Shown: piece after piece, positions 1 through 13,200 of the stretch
How positions within the stretch are numbered: the first letter of the stretch is position 1
How the letters are laid out: every line of letters starts with the position of its first letter
From: Phoronis australis
Taxonomy: Eukaryota; Phoronida; Phoronidae
Assembly: GCA_002633005.1 (NCBI GenBank)
Contig: NMRA01000499.1
Coordinates: forward strand, 1-64,000
Length of the DNA: 64,000 nucleotides
Reading direction: 5' to 3'
Notes under the pieces: generated by a model
Seen by the model: the letters and a program-made list of their open reading frames with translations, nothing else
Told to the model about the DNA's origin: nothing
Databases searched by the model: none
Made by a program: the position numbers and the translations under genes

Positions 1-81
1 ACAGTAGTATATCAATGCAATAATTACACAGTAGTATATCAATGCAATAATTACACAGTAGTATATCAATGCAATAGGTGG
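1..81. repeat. 27-bp tandem repeat at window edge
   Basis: Two exact copies of a 27-bp unit starting acagtagtatatcaatgcaa, at 1-27 and 28-54, are followed by a third partial copy that runs into ggtgg. The array may extend left of the window. The unit is a shortened form of the 45-bp minisatellite at 30653-30969, so related repeat DNA lies on both sides of gene A. Confidence 0.9.
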
Positions 82-1026
82 ACATGATGGGCCCGTCGGA
101 CGACCATCATCCGACGGTTGGCTAGCAAATGCGAACACAATAGCCCATGGTATTGGTCACGTATATAATCCTTTAATGACACCTCATTATGCCATAAAAC
201 TAAGTACCTGTCGACTGTTTGCAAAGAACTAAAGTTTATTATAACATCTAGCTCCTTTGTTGACTGCCAAGCACAGTCTTTTGTCTGGTATGACAACAGG
301 CAAGTCAATTATCTACCAGGCTTATTATAGACCACCTATGAACACGGTCAAACCCATAGCGAATTGGTACGTTCTGAAAGAATAGATTGTTGTAACTTCG
401 GTTGTAGTTGGGCGATTTTGGCGATTCAAAATCTAGACATGATCAGCGTTTGACGAGGAATTCAGAAACGCAATTGGTTTATGTTCAAATATGTTATAAC
501 TTAATTAACTTTTATTTTTAACAGCACAGCCCAGTCAGACTAGATACGATCTTATTGGAGACTAGAGCAATTATCGAGCAAAAGAGACCTGGTTCTCCAA
601 CCGTAATGCCAGACTGGAGTTAATCAATCGTCTAAGATATTGGCCACAGGAGCTTGTTGTTGGGCTACAGAATCGAATAAGTTAGGATCAGCGGGAAAAC
701 GCCGTAATGATTTTTGGCCAGTTAGAGTAAGCCGCTCTATTCACGACCAAACGGCTTTTTTATGACCGTATAAACAACTGCATGACGCTGAACCTTTGAC
801 ACACTTCGTAGGTCAATGGCGACTAAAAATGATGTTGACAAAAGAGTTCAATGAATGCCCTGTCGAGTGTCAAAAGCAAATACTCACGTCACAGGCTTAC
901 GCCCTAATATACAAGAGAAGGGTGGTCGACCCGGATCTTTAACAGCGCATACCAGAATCGCTTCCCTACTTTTTACGTAGGATCGCCATTTTGGTTATTT
1001 ATCGCTAACGAGAACGCACAGCAAGA
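82..1026. other. Upstream region of gene A
   Basis: No supported gene. From about 838 to the start codon the sequence is homologous to the region upstream of gene B (about 34522-34724). The part before 838 has no counterpart there, so the left edge of the duplicated block lies near 838. Small open frames here have no recognisable content. Confidence 0.6.
980..1026 (+). promoter_or_regulatory. Conserved 5' leader / candidate core promoter of gene A
   Basis: The 40-50 bases before the ATG are almost identical in the two copies and include CGCCATTTTGG, which fits the YY1 site (CCGCCATnTT), about 40 bases upstream of the start codon. No TATA box is obvious. YY1-type sites near the start are known in TATA-less promoters; the role here is inferred from copy-to-copy conservation only. 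Confidence 0.3.
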
Positions 1027-1221
1027 ATGGTGCTGCGCCTTCTTCTTTTAAGTTGGGTAGTGGTGTTAACTGTCGCAGTCTCGGATGAAAATCTGTACTT
1101 CAACCACGAAAATTCTGTGAAGCATGAGAAGAGCGGAGAAGAATTTTACATGAAGAAGTCCGGCAAAGTGGCCGGATTGATTGATCTTGACGACAGCGTT
1201 CAAAGACATGACATGATCACG
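1027..1221 (+). CDS. Gene A exon 1 (residues 1-65): signal peptide
   Basis: The start codon lies in agaATGg, conserved in copy B. A basic residue and a run of Leu/Val (MVLRLLLLSWVVVLTVAVS) form a typical signal peptide, probably cut just before DEN. The rest is acidic and hydrophilic. The donor is acg|gtaatg, phase 0. Copy B differs at a handful of residues, several of them in the signal peptide. Confidence 0.85.
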
Positions 1222-4200
1222 GTAATGGCTGTTTTTTTGCTGTAAAATTTGGCGTTGAATCTTTTGATCAAATCAACAAAAATAAGTTGTAGAAGTGGCC
1301 ACTTAAGAGTGGAACAGGTAATTTACTTTGTTTTCTATCAATACCGTTAAAAGTGACATCTGCAATCATTCCTTCACTTAAGGTTATCTCCAACCTTATT
1401 TAGCGACCATCACTGTAAGACATTTATCACAACAACCAAGCTACGTCAACAAGTAAAAGTATAAATTTTCTGAAAGAAAGAAGAGATTATAAAAATATGT
1501 TTTATATCAATGTTTTTATTATTATTATTACGATACAGTTTTTTTAAAGAAAAAAATCCATTTTAAGAAAGCTACATCCATTGATTGCAAAATAACTTCT
1601 GGGAAGATTTTAATGAAACTCTTTTTAAACGAAAACTTCGAAAAAGTGTACCTCAAAAAACGCTGTTTGGAATTTTCGATTACTCATTTAGTTTTGTTTC
1701 TTTGCCAAATTCACTCGCAAAACGTAACGTATTTTTGCAAAAAAATAGCAGTCGCGTTCCTTTTTGTTACATTTGAGAACTTGTGTTCCTAAACTCCAAA
1801 TTAAACTTTCATGTTATAATGTCAGATCTGAAAATGAACTTGCTATATTTCCTTTTAACGCTTTCGGCCATGGCTTCAAATCTATGTGCTTCAAGACTAG
1901 CAAACTATGAAACAAAACGTCCTGAAACTAGCAGCTACAGACCTTGACACGTTTGTTCGGGGCATATCTGATGAATGAGTATAACTCTCATCTGAATGTG
2001 TAGATTCTACATGTGCTGCCTTAGCATTATATTAACCATAATTATGTCAACCATAATTATGTTCTGTTCCACTCAGATGCCTATTGCCAAAGAGGACAAA
2101 ATTTTAAGACACAAATTTTATATTCAAAAATATCTCTTGGGTCAAAAGCAACCCAAAACTAGAATTTATCAACAAAAAACAGGAAACCAGAATTTATCAC
2201 AACAGGTCCTATAATTTATCCCGTCAGGAGAAAAACTGAACACCTCTGGACCAAAAATTTATCACTCCAAGCTAGGAACCAATATTGCTGGTTCCTTGCA
2301 CAAGGACTGAAAATTTTAATCCCAGTGGCCGTTTGTATGAAATAGTCCCAAGTAGGGACTCATCTGAGGTCCCTAAGTCTTTTTGCGTATTTCTGTCTTT
2401 ATGGACTCACGGTTGTAATATTTTTTTATCATTTCATCTTTATTACGAGCTCTTCTTTGATTAGTGACATTTTCTACTATAACTAAACACTGGGCTCAGA
2501 GTTTATTGAAAATAAATAGAGACTCAGTCCTTAAATTGGGGGTGTTGCATGAAAATATCCCTAATTATTTTCGATAATATTGACAATTCAACGTAGAGTT
2601 CACTCTCGATTTGTATAAAAGTCAAAATTTGACTTAAAATGAAACTAAAACAATACAAGAAAAACAATCGATGTTTTCACAAGCCCAAAAATACACTCTA
2701 GACTTAGGGAACTTAGTTGAGTCCATATTTTTGGGACTGTTTCATGGAACCAGGCACAGGAGACCACGTATCCATGCAATATGGCGATCCGCTGTGTCTC
2801 TGCCATACTCAGTCGTATTCCGTGTTAACAGTCATTAACAACATTGTTCATCCAAAGACAGAAAATAAAACCAGCATAGTTAAAGCTTTATGTAGTTGTT
2901 TGGTCAGGGACCTAAGTCTCGTGCTCTCAATTCATAACTCATGAAAAAATAACTAGTATAGTATTTATTAGCTGATCACAAGTTCACAACCTAAAAATTT
3001 GCCACAAAATTATCTCAAAAACTGGAATTAATGTGTACATTCTCATAGACTTTGTATATTTGCCAAAATGAGATTAATTTTTTTTCACCAGTAGTTATGA
3101 GGAGCGCCAGTCGCTTTTGACGAAACACTAGATCCCTCAACACGAAAACAAAAATTTCAATGTCGGAAATAATATTTAAAAAGTTGCGTAGGCACGTGAT
3201 TTGTTAAAATGTAATCTGGGTAGAGTTTAATGACTCTAGGACCTTGGTACAAAAGCAATACATTGCGTGATTACCCGAGATATTGCCGTGTATTTAATAA
3301 TGACACGTGATTTTGGTTAGATTTTCTAGCCGCCAGATAGCTACTGAACTCTACCGTGGTCTATCGGATCTCATGACCCGTAACAATTGAATTCGTCTCG
3401 CAAGCTGTCATTTAATTTACAAATACGGTCTACTATTTCCAAATGGTCCACGCAAATGACGTCACCTATGCCGAAGTTAGTGGATAACACCTGTGTTTGT
3501 TACCAAAACAGGATGCAGTTAGAATAAAAATCCTTGAAGATTTGATAATCAAATTTGAATCTCCAACTATGAGTCGTCAATATAGTGGTTTCATTAAAAC
3601 TTTGTCATCATATAAATATAGGTGATTGGTGGGAGTTATTTCATCTTTATTATGGAACAAACGTCCTGAAACTATATATATTGATGTAGGTCCTAGGTGA
3701 TTGTTATTTTTATACAGTGGAGCCCTCTGTCGTTCTAACTCTGGCCTTTGATATTCCTGTTGTTCTCCTACCGTGTGTGCTTCATTTATTTCCATTGTTG
3801 AAATAAGGCGCGAATTTTACTCACACCTTAGATGAACCCAATGACCCAAGTACCGCGTTTTGTATTGTGTATTGTTTAATTCGTTGTAGTGATATTTTGG
3901 GTCAAATGCTATAAGATCTGATCCAGACGATAGAGGGAGAGGGCGATGAAAAACTGCCGATTAAACGGGAAAATCAGAGTCAAGTCGTGTGTTCAATGAG
4001 ATTGTCAGTACAAGTACTTTGAACAATTTAAACCGTTAGACATTTACACTATACAGTGTCGTTAAAACACCTGGTCCATACCCCGACCCGTTCAAGTCTC
4101 CTCGGAACAATCCCTTTTTCATCAACAATGCTCACTTAATAATGATCTTCAGGAAAAAGGATAACTATTTTTATTGTTAAAATACCCTCGAAAATAATAG

Positions 4201-7200
4201 TGGCCTATTTCAGTGGGGGTAAACGCTATCGGTTTTTCCCCATAATTTCAGGCGTTTCTTTGTTTGTGCTGCACAGCGATACTACTGTGCTTTGCAAGAA
4301 CATGGTCTGCGTTGTTTCGTCCAATTTTCAATCTTATCTACTTTCTCAGGTAAATAGTTGACAGAATCAAACGGGGTGTAAAGGGGAAATTGACCGAGCC
4401 TCTCGTCTAAGAGAGGACCACGTCTGAAAGGGGACTCCTTAACACGGACAGTTATATTGTAAAAATGAAAAGAGTAACAGTTAATTCTATCATCTTCCTT
4501 AACATAAACAATTGTACGATTGCACAGAAACAGAAAAATAGAGAAAACTGGTTTCATCATTGGGGGTCTTTGAGCTTAGAGTTCTTTCTATGCAGGTAAG
4601 TTTTTAGTGGAGAATGGTACGTATTAAGCTTGTGATAAAGTTGTGTACCATGACTGGCTGGTTCAAAATAAACTCACTCTTAACGTTTGTAAAACCAAGT
4701 CCTTGCTGTTGGTAATCCACCAGAAATCAACAGAAACTGTCCGTTTCTATCAAAGGTTCCCCTATCGAGAGCGTTGACCGTAAGTTTAAGTAGTTGGGCC
4801 TTATTTTAGATCCCAATTTTAAATTTAATATGCACATAAATCACATCACAAAGAAATTATCAAAGAAAATCGGTAAATTTCTTAATGTCAGCACTCTTAG
4901 TTTACCATTCAATTATGCAGCCTCATTTTGATTATTGTTTACCGGTTTGGGGACACACCAGCGACACACTTATTAATAAAGTCCAAGTAATCCAAAATAG
5001 AGCTGCCAGGGCTATCCTGGGTACTAGAATTAGGGACACCCGGGTCGACGACCTGTACTCCAAACTTGGAATCATGAAAGTAAAACAAAGAAATAAATAT
5101 CTCTCTGCCCGTTGTTTGTACGTGTACAGATGTATCAATGGCTTGGCTCAAGCATATCTCATCCCCAGTCAAGGTACATACTCTACACGTATTGTTTCCA
5201 GAGACCGGCAAGAAATCTTTTATCTATGCTGCTGCTGCAATATGGAACTCTCTTAGCCCTGGAATTAAGCGGTCCGATTCAATTAATACTTTCAAAATTA
5301 ATAATAAAAAGTGGCTGTAATTTACTTAACCATCCTTACCCCGTAGCTGTCTTAATTGTGTCATTTTCATTATTGTAAATATTCTCGCTATTTAGTATCA
5401 TCTCTTTATTTATTTCATCTCTCTTAATAAACTTTTCATCATCCTTCGTCATTTATTAATTATCTTAATTCTTAACTTTTTTAATTGTATCTTTGTTACA
5501 TTTATTTAATTATTGTTTCACTTTGTTATTGCATTATCCTCTGTTTTATATTTTGTTGTTGAGGGCCCTGTTGGAAAGCAGGGCTATCACTAAAGAGGCC
5601 ACCCTCGTTTTAAATTTTACAATAAATAAATAATTGGTAAGCGTATTTAAGGGTAGGATCAGCACCCTTTGTTGTAATGCGTTTTTTTGTACGCTTTAAG
5701 GATATAAAATGCGTACGCAACGGAATTCGAGTATACATAGACCCAAAAGACAACGCCGACCCTCATGCGGCGCTGGGAGGTCATTACGACATCACGCAGG
5801 TGTGGTTACCTGGAATGATCGTCCGCTCAAGGAAGACCTGGAACAATTGCAAATCCATGGTCGACGGCACTGAAATTGATGGAATTTACCAGAAAGTTAA
5901 GGAAGTCTTGTTCGGCATGAATAACCTATTTATATCTACCGTACCAGCAGGGTAAGTGGAAATCACTTTCTTGAAATTTGTTTGCAGATTGTGGAAAAAC
6001 TGACTAAAAAGGTGAAAACGCCAAGGAAGACAGTCGCATCGAGCAAAACCTTATTACAATATAGGGAAAAGCGCAGAAATCAATTCATACCTAGAACAAT
6101 AGACTGCTGTTTTATAGTTCTGATCAAAGCCAACGTCTGGAAGCCAATGCAATCCAAGATAACCCCAAAACGATTTTTTCGTCCGTAAAACCGTTTATAT
6201 CTCCTTAAATGCAGACTGAATGGACAGTATGTAATGTACTGCTAAAACGCACATGCGCAACCCAAACTCTGCCACTCAAAATAGAATTTGTTATTCGAGT
6301 TCCTCCATTTTTAGTTTCATTGAACTTCGTTGTGTATGTTGCAAGAAGCCATGTTGCGTTTCCCTCAGGAATTTTTAATCCACGGTATAGCATCAAGCAA
6401 GTCAAACATTTCATGCTAGAAATACGGTGGTAAACTTGGACACCATTGGTTTAATTTTGTCGTCGTCGTCGAGAACATTTCCAAAAACTACAGCACGCGG
6501 ATACTCAAGCGTTAAATACAAGTCACTGCTACCATACCTTCCTCTGCGTACACTATACCAGATGTAACAACTCTCTTCAGATTTGCTGACAACTTCGAGG
6601 AACTAGAATACACCGTCCACCACAAGAGAGGAGACTGGACGGGAGTCCCTGATGCGGAGAAGGAAGAGCACAGACACCGTGTCCGCCGATCAGTGATGAC
6701 CAACGACGACCTTATTCTGAGACTCACCCAAGGAACGCGAACCAAGTCAATCTTCGAGCCAGATCAACATCTTTCGCTGTCATCCAACTGGAATAGTAAC
6801 ACAAAAAAGTTTGACAAGAGTGCACGCATTGACTCATCTGAGAAGCAGGTTAAGTTCTACGACCAGTCGCAACAGTCTCAGTACTCTCCGAAGAACAGCA
6901 ACAACTGGTGGGACCTTTACTGCAAGGAATGCTACGCCACACTTGAGGGCGATACATCCGCGTGAGTATTCTTTATCAAATGCACCTGGTTTCGTCTCAT
7001 AATAGCTTGTCAATGATTTACATACATGCAAACTTATTACATAAAAATCCTACACGAGTGTCAAGTTTATGGCATGGGCAAAACCTCTTGGAAATTTTGT
7101 CAAAGTCCCGAGGCTTTTTAAAGGGGCGCCGGCCCTCTGAACATCTTTAGGGATATCGCGAACTTTGATCCTTCGGAAATTGTGTCCTAGCTTCCTTTGT

Positions 7201-10200
7201 AAATTCATGGATCAGGTCGTGCTATTCATATTTTGTTCTTAAAGGGAGACTCGTTAAATGAGGAAACTCCTGGTCGAAAAATAGATCTGACACTGTCTTT
7301 TCTCGTATCTTGCAGCAAACTGGTGATCAAAAAACGTGAAATCGTAGATTTCGAAGTGAAGGTAAGGGACACAGATGTATGACACATTTGAAACTGATAC
7401 TTTACAACATGGAATGAGTTAACTGAGTATTAGGCATAATTATAGTTTATTGCGCGTGACTTATTTCGAAAAGGGTGTGCCTGGAGTAAACGAACTTACG
7501 AAGCAATTTTATTAGGATTTCACTCCACTTGTAAAAATAACTGTGCAGGGCGTCTAGAAGTTCCTTCGAAAATGAGAAGACAACATTTAGGGGGATGAAC
7601 GGCTATTTGGATTGGTAGAAAGTAAATAACTCCACAGGTTTCTGCTTTTACTGAATTAAAATCTATAGTTTGTAGGCATTTATCTAAATACGCAAGCTTG
7701 TCAATATGGTCTTACATAATCTTAAGCATATTCAACATTACTATGAGCGTTGAAATATCAGATCATGTCATTTTAGATTAATGGCATCATCAAACTCAAG
7801 CGGAAGTTCAAAGTTCACACAAAGGGTGACAAGAGTGAGAAGGTTGAAGTTATGATCAGTAGCTCCAAAGGCAAAATCGACATACCAGTGATGATATTTG
7901 ATGACGTTCTTAAGAAAGACGTCATGATGCATCTGAACTATGACTTCGCTCAGTACATCAATGCGGACATAGATTTCGAAGCAGTTAAGTCCGAATTCGA
8001 ATTCGACATTTACGAAGAGGGAATTTTGAACATGAGTAAGTACAGTCGTTTTTAATTTGATGTTGAAATTTACCGATGCTATTGGTAATTAGGGTAGAGT
8101 CGGACGAGATGCCCAGTTTTACGGTCAAACACCCCNGCACCACATCGCCACGTGCTCTTGAAAGCGCCCGGTTCAATAGACACTTTGCTTGCTCAACAAC
8201 ATTTTGTAACCTCAAATTTGCGTCGATTACAATATGTCTAATAGCGTTAGTTGAACATTTGGATGTTCTCTCCTTGTTGATTTCCTAACTTCGAATCTCA
8301 TTGATGTAGTTGACATTAAGTCTTGATCTCGATGAGCAACTATCTTCCTCTTACTGAATATAAAGCCGAGATTTTGTGTGCCCTTCACATAAATTGATAT
8401 TACATTGTAGACAGTTAAAAAGTTTTTAGAACCTATATGCAGAGTGCACTGTGTTGACTGTGACAAGCAGGGTATATCTGCAAATAGTACGTCGTCATGT
8501 GGCAGAACCAGAGAAATTTCATAAAAAGATAAACTAGTAATTAAAACCATCAGATAATGGAAAGTGCGTTAACCTGAAGGCTTTTGCGTTTACAACACGT
8601 GGTACAGATGCTTTGCCAAAGCGGCTTACGACATGCCCGTAGTCTTGGGTCATCACTGTTAATTGAGATCCCCAAGACAATCGAAAGTTGAAGAATTGAA
8701 ATATGTTTTACAGGAATTATTTCACAGTTCATTACTAATAGCTTACCGTGTTATGTCATCATTGCTCTAAGATATATATGTCCCAGGCCTCATTGTTGCA
8801 GCCGTATTACTGCGTCTCCTCTGTCATCACTTCACTATAGTAATTAAAACTAGAATAAACCTAGTAATCATAATCTGGATAAATTTATTGTGAATTATTT
8901 ATATAATTTGATCAATATGAAACTTTCAGCCTTCACTCGTCAGTCCAACGGCAGCTTGATGATGGATCACCAATACACGCAAATCAACACAACAGCTGTG
9001 GACCCAATATACGACTTCTCGGCTGTTCTTTCGCGAGGCAAAGCCAATTTCAAGGCTAAGGTACGGAAAACTCAATAACTACAAGGAACTTGAATATATT
9101 CGTAATAGAGCTGTCATGTATAGACAAACCGCTAGAAGAGCGACTATATATTGAGGTGATGCAGGCTTTGCACGGTCTTAATTTCCAGTTATTTGGAAAT
9201 GGAGCAACTTGCAATGAGAAACGTTGGAGCCGAGCAGTTGAGAAGAATGACACTAAAGCGTATAAGGCGCTGTACATGACGTAACTTTTGCTAGAATCTT
9301 CGCCCTATATCCAAATTTTTTTCAACAGCTGGACCTTGACTTCACCATCAGTTGGGCCGATCAAAAACGTGAAATCGACGGAAAGAAGACTTTCTTGTTT
9401 CAGCTGGGAACCAACATGAAGTATAAAGTTGGGTAAGTGTCTTGCATAGTCGCAGGCGTTACATCACCTAGACACTTACGCGATGTTTTAGCTGGCAAAA
9501 CGTACTAGTTCAGCGGGTTCATGTTTGCTCGGTATTTGCGCACTTTTCATGTACGATTACGAAATGTGCTTGACAGAAATGGACTGCAATGGCACGTTGC
9601 TACTCGCAAAAGATTATGTATTGTTCACGCCACAATCTGAGAGCCCGGATGATGGCAAGCATTAGCCGCTGTCCTCTGGTATAATTTGATATGCTGGCTT
9701 TAGTTTGAAAGTAGTTCCCTGCTTGGATCAAAGGTCATCATTAGCTATGCATAGCAGGCCTCACTGGGTAATGCACCGTGAAGTTTCAATTAGATTGGTT
9801 CAGTTGATAAGGACTTAATGAACCCCTGAGAGACTTTTCAGACCAGGCCCGAAATGTCACATGTACGACTTATTAGAATGCAATAATATCATTCAAGCTG
9901 GGTTCTCACAAATCGTTGCATGATAACATTGATAACATTTCGAAAGTTCTCCCTATCGCAGGTTTCAGAACTCCATTCTCATTCCCGCGGTGTTTGATCA
10001 TTGCCACAATGATTTTTGTGTCAATGCGCGTCACCTTATAGTGCAAAAATCTATTTTTATGAAGTGATCTAATGACAATGTTTTACGTCGAAACAAATTT
10101 GAAACTTTTGTCGAAGACCGAATCCTTTTATAACATGTGATTAAAATGATTAAAAATTCGTCGACAGTAGTCGACAGTTCTTGAGATAAACTGTTCCACA

Positions 10201-13200
10201 AATTTCGGCCCTGAACGTATTAGTCTTTTTGGTGGCCTTGAGCAAAGACGAATCTGAGTCTACTTTATCTCTCTCATCAGCATAAGACACCGCTTCAGTG
10301 ATACGACGAATTCCTTTGATCTCTTACTCCGTCCTCAAAGATTTGAAGACTTCCTGTAAATGAGTTTCCAAATCTCTTCGAGTGAAAATGTTTTTCATAT
10401 AAATTGTTGGTAGCTTTGTCCTACGTACCTCCACAACAGTTTCCGACAGTCCTACAGTCGAAATGCAACATGACTGGTCTCGCTGGTTCCCTGCGTGCCG
10501 CTAGGTGGGGCTGGCTGGGCTAAGCACGCAGGGAACCAGCGAGCATGACTGGTGTGCATTCGAATATAGAAACAATTGGGTCGTGAAAATAACAACAAAA
10601 AGCGCACAGCACAGCCAGTGCTGACTGGATTTGGTTGAAATGGAAACAGTTATTCAGAGGCGGATCTACGGGGGGGGGTTCAGGGGGTTTAAACCCCCCC
10701 CTCGGGCCAGGACCCAAAAATTAAAAAAACAAAAAACAAAACAAAAACGTCTCCAGCAAAACAAAAACGCCGGCACCGCCAAGTAAACCAACCTGGAAAA
10801 AAATGAGGGGGGGGGGNNNNNNNNNNNNNNNNNNNNNNNNNNNNNNNNNNNNNNNNNNNNNNNNNNNNNNNNNNNNNNNNNNNNNNNNNNNNNNNNNNNN
10901 NNNNNNNNNNNNNNNNNNNNNNNNNNNNNNNNNNNNNNNNNNNNNNNNNNNNNNNNNNNNNNNNNNNNNNNNNNNNNNNNNNNNNNNNNNNNNNNNNNNN
11001 NNNNNNNNNNNNNNNNNNNNNNNNNNNNNNNNNNNNNNNNNNNNNNNNNNNNNNNNNNNNNNNNNNNNNNNNNNNNNNNNNNNNNNNNNNNNNNNNNNNN
11101 NNNNNNNNNNNNNNNNNNNNNNNNNNNNNNNNNNNNNNNNNNNNNNNNNNNNNNNNNNNNNNNNNNNNNNNNNNNNNNNNNNNNNNNNNNNNNNNNNNNN
11201 NNNNNNNNNNNNNNNNNNNNNNNNNNNNNNNNNNNNNNNNNNNNNNNNNNNNNNNNNNNNNNNNNNNNNNNNNNNNNNNNNNNNNNNNNNNNNNNNNNNN
11301 NNNNNNNNNNNNNNNNNNNNNNNNNNNNNNNNNNNNNNNNNNNNNNNNNNNNNNNNNNNNNNNNNNNNNNNNNNNNNNNNNNNNNNNNNNNNNNNNNNNN
11401 NNNNNNNNNNNNNNNNNNNNNNNNNNNNNNNNNNNNNNNNNNNNNNNNNNNCAGGTCTTCGTTCTTAAACAACTTGAGGCTGCTGTTACGCGATCATCTG
11501 ATATTCAATGTTTTACTCCCCGTCGGGTGCTCCTTATGCTCTTGAATATTTGGTAGTTGTCTAACCCCCCACACACACCACACTTTTTCATATACGACTT
11601 TTCGTATGCTAAAAAGGTGTGTATAAGCAGATGTTCCAACAAAAATTTTTGCTGGTGGCGTGATTCATACCCAGATGTGCACAAATATGATTTCACGAAA
11701 CTTGTGAGCCACGTTCATGCGACGAAATCGAGAAGGGTTTTAAATTATCTTAAGAAAAACTCAAGAGACATGTTATTAGTGCCAGAAACTTACCAGGATG
11801 CATGGAAATTTCACTATTTGGCTACAAAAACAAAAAAATGGTCTTACACGGAAGGGGGAAACCCCCCTCCCGACCTCCCCCCTCTCGGCGCCACGTGCCT
11901 CGGATTCGACCTTTGCGGGAATCCTAAACCCCCCCTTACTGAAAACGTAGATCCGCCCCTGTATTTGTTGCCTTTTGTGCTCTTACGTTAAAACGTGGAT
12001 TAACCATGACTCCAATTCAATTCAATTGAGAGGTAAAATGAAATGTACATGTATGTCTACATTTCAGATTGTCGCAGACAGTCGACTTTTCCACCTACAT
12101 CTACGGCTACGGAACAGTCTGCACGCGACCAACTCATGATTTATGGCTGTCCTCTGACGTTTCTCTGTCGACGTTAGAGTACAAAGTATTGGGCAAGATC
12201 TTCTGGTAAGATTTGACTATTAAATCTTTACTCAGATAGGAAAACCCGATCATCATTATGTGCTGCTGTAGTTTGAAAATGATGGTGATTGATGAAGTTG
12301 ATGTACAGATATTATTATATATGGTACAACTGACGAGGATTTTGGGACAAATGAGACTACTGCAGAGCCGCCTGGTGGCAATTTTTGAGTTTGCCTTGAT
12401 ATCCACCAAGTTTCATGATTTTGCAAATACGTCACTCTCACCTAGAAAACAGCACTGGCGCATCTTAGTGACCTGTGTTGCGCCAACTAGTGCACTTTCA
12501 ATTGCTTTTGTGTTCTTTATCGTCCGCCTCCCTATCCTCCAAGAAGCACCATTTCTGACTTACTTCGCTCACCCTAGTGACTAATACTAAGTTTACAGGC
12601 ATTGCACCGTTTTATGGGAATGTTTGTTGTATGTTTGCAAGCACACGGGGGGTGCATATAATCGCTTGCATTGCTGTTGCTGTGTTAATTTCAAATATCT
12701 TCAAGTAATGTTTATCGTAATCTATTTTGCTAGGGGTACGCTACGAGCTATGTTGCAGAGTAAAACAAGACGCTATTTTCATACCAGTGCGCCTAAATGT
12801 GGCGCTGCGTATAAATGAGAAATGATGCGCATATGCCTTTATGTGACAAATTTGAATTAAACTGAACGCATTTCATAGTCAGACAAACTTGACTTATCCG
12901 CCAAAAATGAAGCAACTAACGCGTGTTTCTTAATTATTCAATGGGAAGTATTCAATTAACAAAAAACACCAAAAACACTCAGCTTAGAGCATGCGCCTAT
13001 GCAAGGGGTAAATCAACTGCTCTTACCAATAAGTTGGTCTTGGACACGTGCGCGGGGTATGCAGAGCAGTTGATTAAAATGATTTTGAAAAAACGCATAC
13101 TATCGTTTGTAAGCATGCATATATAAATTTCAAAAGGTAGCGTAGTCTTCCCGTCCGTACCACTGACCTAATACGCCCTCATACGGTATTGACAAAAATA

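Larger units (their letters stand above)
1222..5700. other. Gene A intron 1
   Basis: This is the longest intron of copy A (4.5 kb). It shares many blocks with intron 1 of copy B, holds a MITE-like block (about 3222-3352), a conserved antisense open frame (4282-4560), a (tta)n run near 1516-1530, and a LINE fragment (4651-5633) absent from B. An additional small exon cannot be excluded, but exons 1 and 2 join in phase 0. Confidence 0.6.
9433..12067. other. Gene A intron 7
   Basis: 2.6 kb; about half is a hAT-like insertion (10655-11961) including the N gap. A short inverted repeat (gctggttccctgcgtg ... cacgcagggaaccagc, about 10480-10545) sits upstream of it and is not seen in copy B. The rest aligns with copy B intron 7. 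No gene seen. Confidence 0.6.

Noticed and set aside
5982-6188. Possible extra exon after the good acceptor ttgtttgcag in intron 2 of A
   Set aside because: The acceptor and frame are missing in copy B, and exon 2 joins exon 3 in phase without it.
10666-11472. Long open frames on both strands over the N run
   Set aside because: They consist mainly of undetermined bases and only reflect the gap.
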